Source: Actinomadura hibisca NBRC 15177
Lineage (GTDB): Bacteria > Actinomycetota > Actinomycetes > Streptosporangiales > Streptosporangiaceae
DNA: 60,879 nt
Direction of reading: 5' to 3'
Assembly: GCF_001552635.1 (NCBI RefSeq)
Contig: NZ_BCRO01000079.1
Coordinates: 1-60,879, forward strand
The notes under the pieces are model-generated. The model saw only the letters and a program-made list of their open reading frames with translations. It was not told the DNA's origin and made no database searches. The position numbers and the translations under genes are program-made. Of the stretch, positions 59,942 to 60,879 are shown piece by piece. Position 1 is the first letter of the stretch. The number at the start of each line of letters is the position of its first letter.

Positions 59942-60745
59942 GTGATCGAGGCGCGTGACACTGGTGCTCCCCAGGCGGCGTCCGCCGAGCGCGGACGCGA
60001 CTTCTGGCCGGAGGAGGGCGGCAAGCCCGCCCGCAGGCTCCCCCCGCCCAAGGTGCTGTTCGGCGCCGCGGGCGTCCTGGTGGCCGTCGTGCTGGCGGCG
60101 GTGGCCGCGGTCGTGCTGACCGGCGGCGAGGAGAAGAGGAAACCGGCGCCGGCCGCGCTGCTGCCGGTCGCCTACACCCCCGACCACGAGGTCGAGGGCA
60201 TGACCAGGATCGCGCAGCGGACCACCGATCCCCGGCCGCTCGGCCAGGGCGAGGTGTTCGGCGCCGACGCCAAGAGCGTCACGACCGGCAAGTACACCTT
60301 CACCCTCGCCGGCAGCGACGTCTCCGCCGACTGCAAGGCCGTCACCTGGGGCGACCGCCTGCACGCCGACCTGGCCGCCCAGGGCTGCACGCAGGTGCTG
60401 CGCGGCTCCTACGTCGGCTCCGACAAGCGCTATCTCGGCCAGTTCGCCGTGTTCAACATGAAGGACGTGGCGGGCGCGCGGCAGGTGCTGCGCGCCATCG
60501 ACCCGCAGACCAAGGCCGGGTTCGTGCTGCCGCTGAACCCCAAGGGCGCCCCGGCGTTCGGCGCGGGCTTCAGCGCCGCCTACGCCAAGGCGATGGGCCA
60601 CTACGCGGTGGTGACGTGGGTGCAGCGCGCGGGCGGCGGCCAGCCCGGGTCGCTCAACGAGGTGATCGAGGCCAGCCTCCCGGTGGAGAAGCCCGCCGAC
60701 TTCGTGTGGGGACGCATCGAGATGGCCGGCGGGAAGGCGCGGTGA
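59942..60745 (+). CDS. Single-pass membrane protein of unknown function
   Basis: The 267-residue protein has a cytoplasmic Arg/Pro-rich start, one membrane segment (about 38-60, VLFGAAGVLVAVVLAAVAAVVLTGG) and an extracytoplasmic domain with two Cys (SADCKAV, AAQGCTQV) that may bridge. YLGQFAVFNMKDVAGARQVL and MGHYAVVTWVQRAGGG suggest an alpha/beta fold. TAAGCT 7 bases before the GTG at 59942 suggests a leaderless start. Similar proteins are frequent in actinobacteria, without a known role. Confidence 0.75.
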   Translation: MIEARDTGAPQAASAERGRDFWPEEGGKPARRLPPPKVLFGAAGVLVAVVLAAVAAVVLTGGEEKRKPAPAALLPVAYTPDHEVEGMTRIAQRTTDPRPLGQGEVFGADAKSVTTGKYTFTLAGSDVSADCKAVTWGDRLHADLAAQGCTQVLRGSYVGSDKRYLGQFAVFNMKDVAGARQVLRAIDPQTKAGFVLPLNPKGAPAFGAGFSAAYAKAMGHYAVVTWVQRAGGGQPGSLNEVIEASLPVEKPADFVWGRIEMAGGKAR

Positions 60746-60797
60746 ACCGGCCGGGCGGTGCCGCGGCAGTGTTCCCCGGGCAGTAGTCTGCGCCGAC

Positions 60798-60879
60798 GTG
60801 GACCATGACGAACCCGGCCGCGCCCGCCGTGGCGCGGCGACCCGCTCCGGCCGCCAGTCCCCTTCCCGGACCCCGGCCC
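60798..60879 (+). CDS. Possible start of a further gene (partial)
   Basis: GTG at 60798 stands 8 bases after TAGTCT (60784-60789) and opens a frame to the window edge, MDHDEPGRARRGAATRSGRQ. That is too short to identify. The start signal is consistent with the leaderless genes nearby. Confidence 0.35.
   Translation, partial: MDHDEPGRARRGAATRSGRQSPSRTPA

Overview
The window is typical high-GC actinobacterial chromosome. Codons end almost always in G or C, GTG starts are common, and many genes overlap their neighbour by ATGA or GTGA. The gene content (SepF, Wag31/DivIVA, a translational T-box before ileS, PriA instead of separate HisA and TrpF, DUF397 proteins) suggests a spore-forming actinomycete of the Streptosporangiales/Thermomonosporaceae or Streptomyces type. 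Assignment to a genus is inference. There is no rRNA, tRNA, CRISPR array, insertion sequence or prophage that I can recognise.

Layout. 1-5400: end of the division cluster (ftsZ tail, pgeF, yggS, sepF, yggT, divIVA), then a membrane protein with a duplicated Cys/His motif. 5569-12552: LiaF-like sensor protein, ileS with its T-box leader (both on the minus strand), then dksA/traR-type protein, lspA and rluD (plus). 12563-17164: azlCD divergent from an amino-acid permease, a chorismate mutase preceded by what looks like a complete attenuator with an aromatic leader peptide, and a divergent GNAT/AraC pair. 17177-20407: an accessory regulatory locus with an RsbW-like ATPase, an XRE/DUF5753 regulator, three intact DUF397 genes, one DUF397 relic and shared palindromic operators, two of them inside a 133-bp direct repeat. 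20646-28206: dnaE1 and assorted housekeeping or unknown genes (DUF6882, DUF2567, YbaK, LON-domain, PhzF). 28330-35189: histidine operon hisD-C-B-(microprotein)-H-(membrane protein)-A/priA-ridA-F-ATP-grasp. 35199-44903: CocE-type hydrolase, three acyl-CoA dehydrogenases (two as a probable heteromeric pair), a YcaQ-like winged-helix protein, lipoproteins and a HEAT-repeat protein. 44963-48651: heterodimeric ABC exporter. 48652-49607: gene-poor stretch leading to cspA. 49608-55326: cspA, hisI and a tryptophan cluster (trp-associated membrane protein, orphan response regulator, DUF2752, trpC, trpB, trpA) without trpE or trpF. 55484-60879: oxidative-folding and lipoprotein module (VKOR, two DsbA-like proteins, lgt), a VIT transporter and unknown genes.

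How the parts work together. The window carries most of histidine biosynthesis and the last steps of tryptophan synthesis, joined by PriA, which in actinobacteria serves both. Chorismate mutase (Phe/Tyr branch) and ileS appear to be controlled by RNA elements that sense amino-acid supply, one through a leader peptide and one through uncharged tRNA-Ile. VKOR and the DsbA proteins supply disulfides outside the membrane beside Lgt, which lipidates lipoproteins, while LspA elsewhere in the window removes their signal peptides. Leaderless genes, with a TANNNT box 6-8 bases before the start codon, recur across the window.

The strongest leads for new biology are the chorismate-mutase leader (15706-15862), the DUF397 locus with its repeated operators (17794-20407), the unannotated microproteins inside operons, and the degenerate response regulator in the trp cluster. 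Every functional call here comes from reading motifs by eye; no database search was run.
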